From an uncultured Chlorobiota bacterium (lineage in GTDB: Bacteria; Bacteroidota; Kapaibacteriia; OLB7), in assembly GCA_946481475.1 (NCBI GenBank), contig CAMLOB010000257.1:1-6307 (forward strand): a stretch of DNA of 6,307 bases. The letters are read 5' to 3'. Below, piece by piece: positions 6,283 to 6,307 of this stretch; position 1 is the first letter of the stretch, and each line of letters starts with the position of its first letter. The position numbers were made by a program, and so were the translations under genes. The notes under the pieces were generated by a model. The model was not told where the DNA came from and made no database searches. It worked only from the letters and a program-made list of their open reading frames with translations.

Positions 6283-6307
6283 CCAATGAGAGGAAGTCGG
6301 GGGGAAC

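Larger units (their letters stand above)
5888..6307. other. Non-coding region upstream of the act operon
   Basis: These 420 bases contain no gene I can support. A 63-codon minus-strand frame (6095-6286) has a composition set by the purine-rich strand, shows no recognisable domain and overlaps the promoter candidate, so I do not call it. A 45-codon minus-strand frame (5956-6093) starts with an ATG preceded by AAGGGG six bases upstream and could be a leader ORF; I leave it as a candidate. The stretch also holds the promoter, inverted repeat, direct repeats and G-quadruplex motif listed separately, plus a run of eight T at 6200-6207. Beyond about 6220 the plus strand is strikingly rich in G and A up to the right edge. 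Any gene beyond the window cannot be judged. Confidence 0.6.

Noticed and set aside
6095..6286. A 63-codon minus-strand frame near the right edge
   Set aside because: It lies across the candidate promoter and a purine-rich tract; the Pro/His/Phe-rich product reflects base composition and resembles nothing known to me.
1..6307. CRISPR array, tRNA or rRNA gene, insertion sequence, prophage or toxin-antitoxin genes
   Set aside because: No regular spaced repeats, cloverleaf-like sequence, transposase or terminal inverted repeats are visible; nearly 94% of the window is occupied by the four act genes and their short gaps.

Overview
The window carries most of an operon for Alternative Complex III (ACIII), the quinol:electron-carrier oxidoreductase that replaces the cytochrome bc1 complex in many bacteria. 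Every confident gene is on the minus strand, so the operon reads from right to left: actA (pentaheme cytochrome c), actB (molybdopterin-oxidoreductase-like protein fused to an iron-sulfur domain), actC (NrfD-type quinol-binding membrane subunit) and actD (small two-helix membrane subunit, cut by the left edge). actE and actF would be expected just beyond position 1.

Layout: 1-402 holds the first 134 codons of actD; 456-1937 is actC; 2028-5231 is actB; 5231-5887 is actA, whose stop codon shares one base with the first candidate actB start. The remaining 420 bases (5888-6307) hold no convincing gene. They contain a plausible minus-strand promoter at 6137-6165, a 7-bp inverted repeat just downstream of it, an exact 12-bp direct repeat, an imperfect 25-26 bp tandem repeat, a possible 45-codon leader ORF and, near the right edge, a four-run G-quadruplex motif.

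How the genes work together (known for the family): quinol is oxidised at ActC in the membrane. Electrons pass through the Fe-S clusters of ActB and the five c-type hemes of ActA, then to the cytochrome c subunit ActE or a terminal oxidase. ActC and ActF resemble each other and sit side by side in the membrane; ActD contributes accessory helices. The ActB here keeps 15 Cys in four cluster motifs, with Thr in place of one Cys in the third. This predicts three [4Fe-4S] clusters and one [3Fe-4S], as in Rhodothermus marinus.

Organism: the gene set and order, GC-rich DNA with strong codon bias, weak or absent Shine-Dalgarno sequences before all four genes, and a promoter -10 region resembling the Bacteroidota -7 element together suggest a GC-rich member of the Bacteroidota/Rhodothermota/Chlorobiota group. 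This is an inference; ACIII also occurs in Acidobacteria, Gemmatimonadetes, Planctomycetes and Proteobacteria. I see no new biological system. The coding part is a standard ACIII operon, and the less explained signals are in the upstream region, the ActB linker and the ActB N-terminus.
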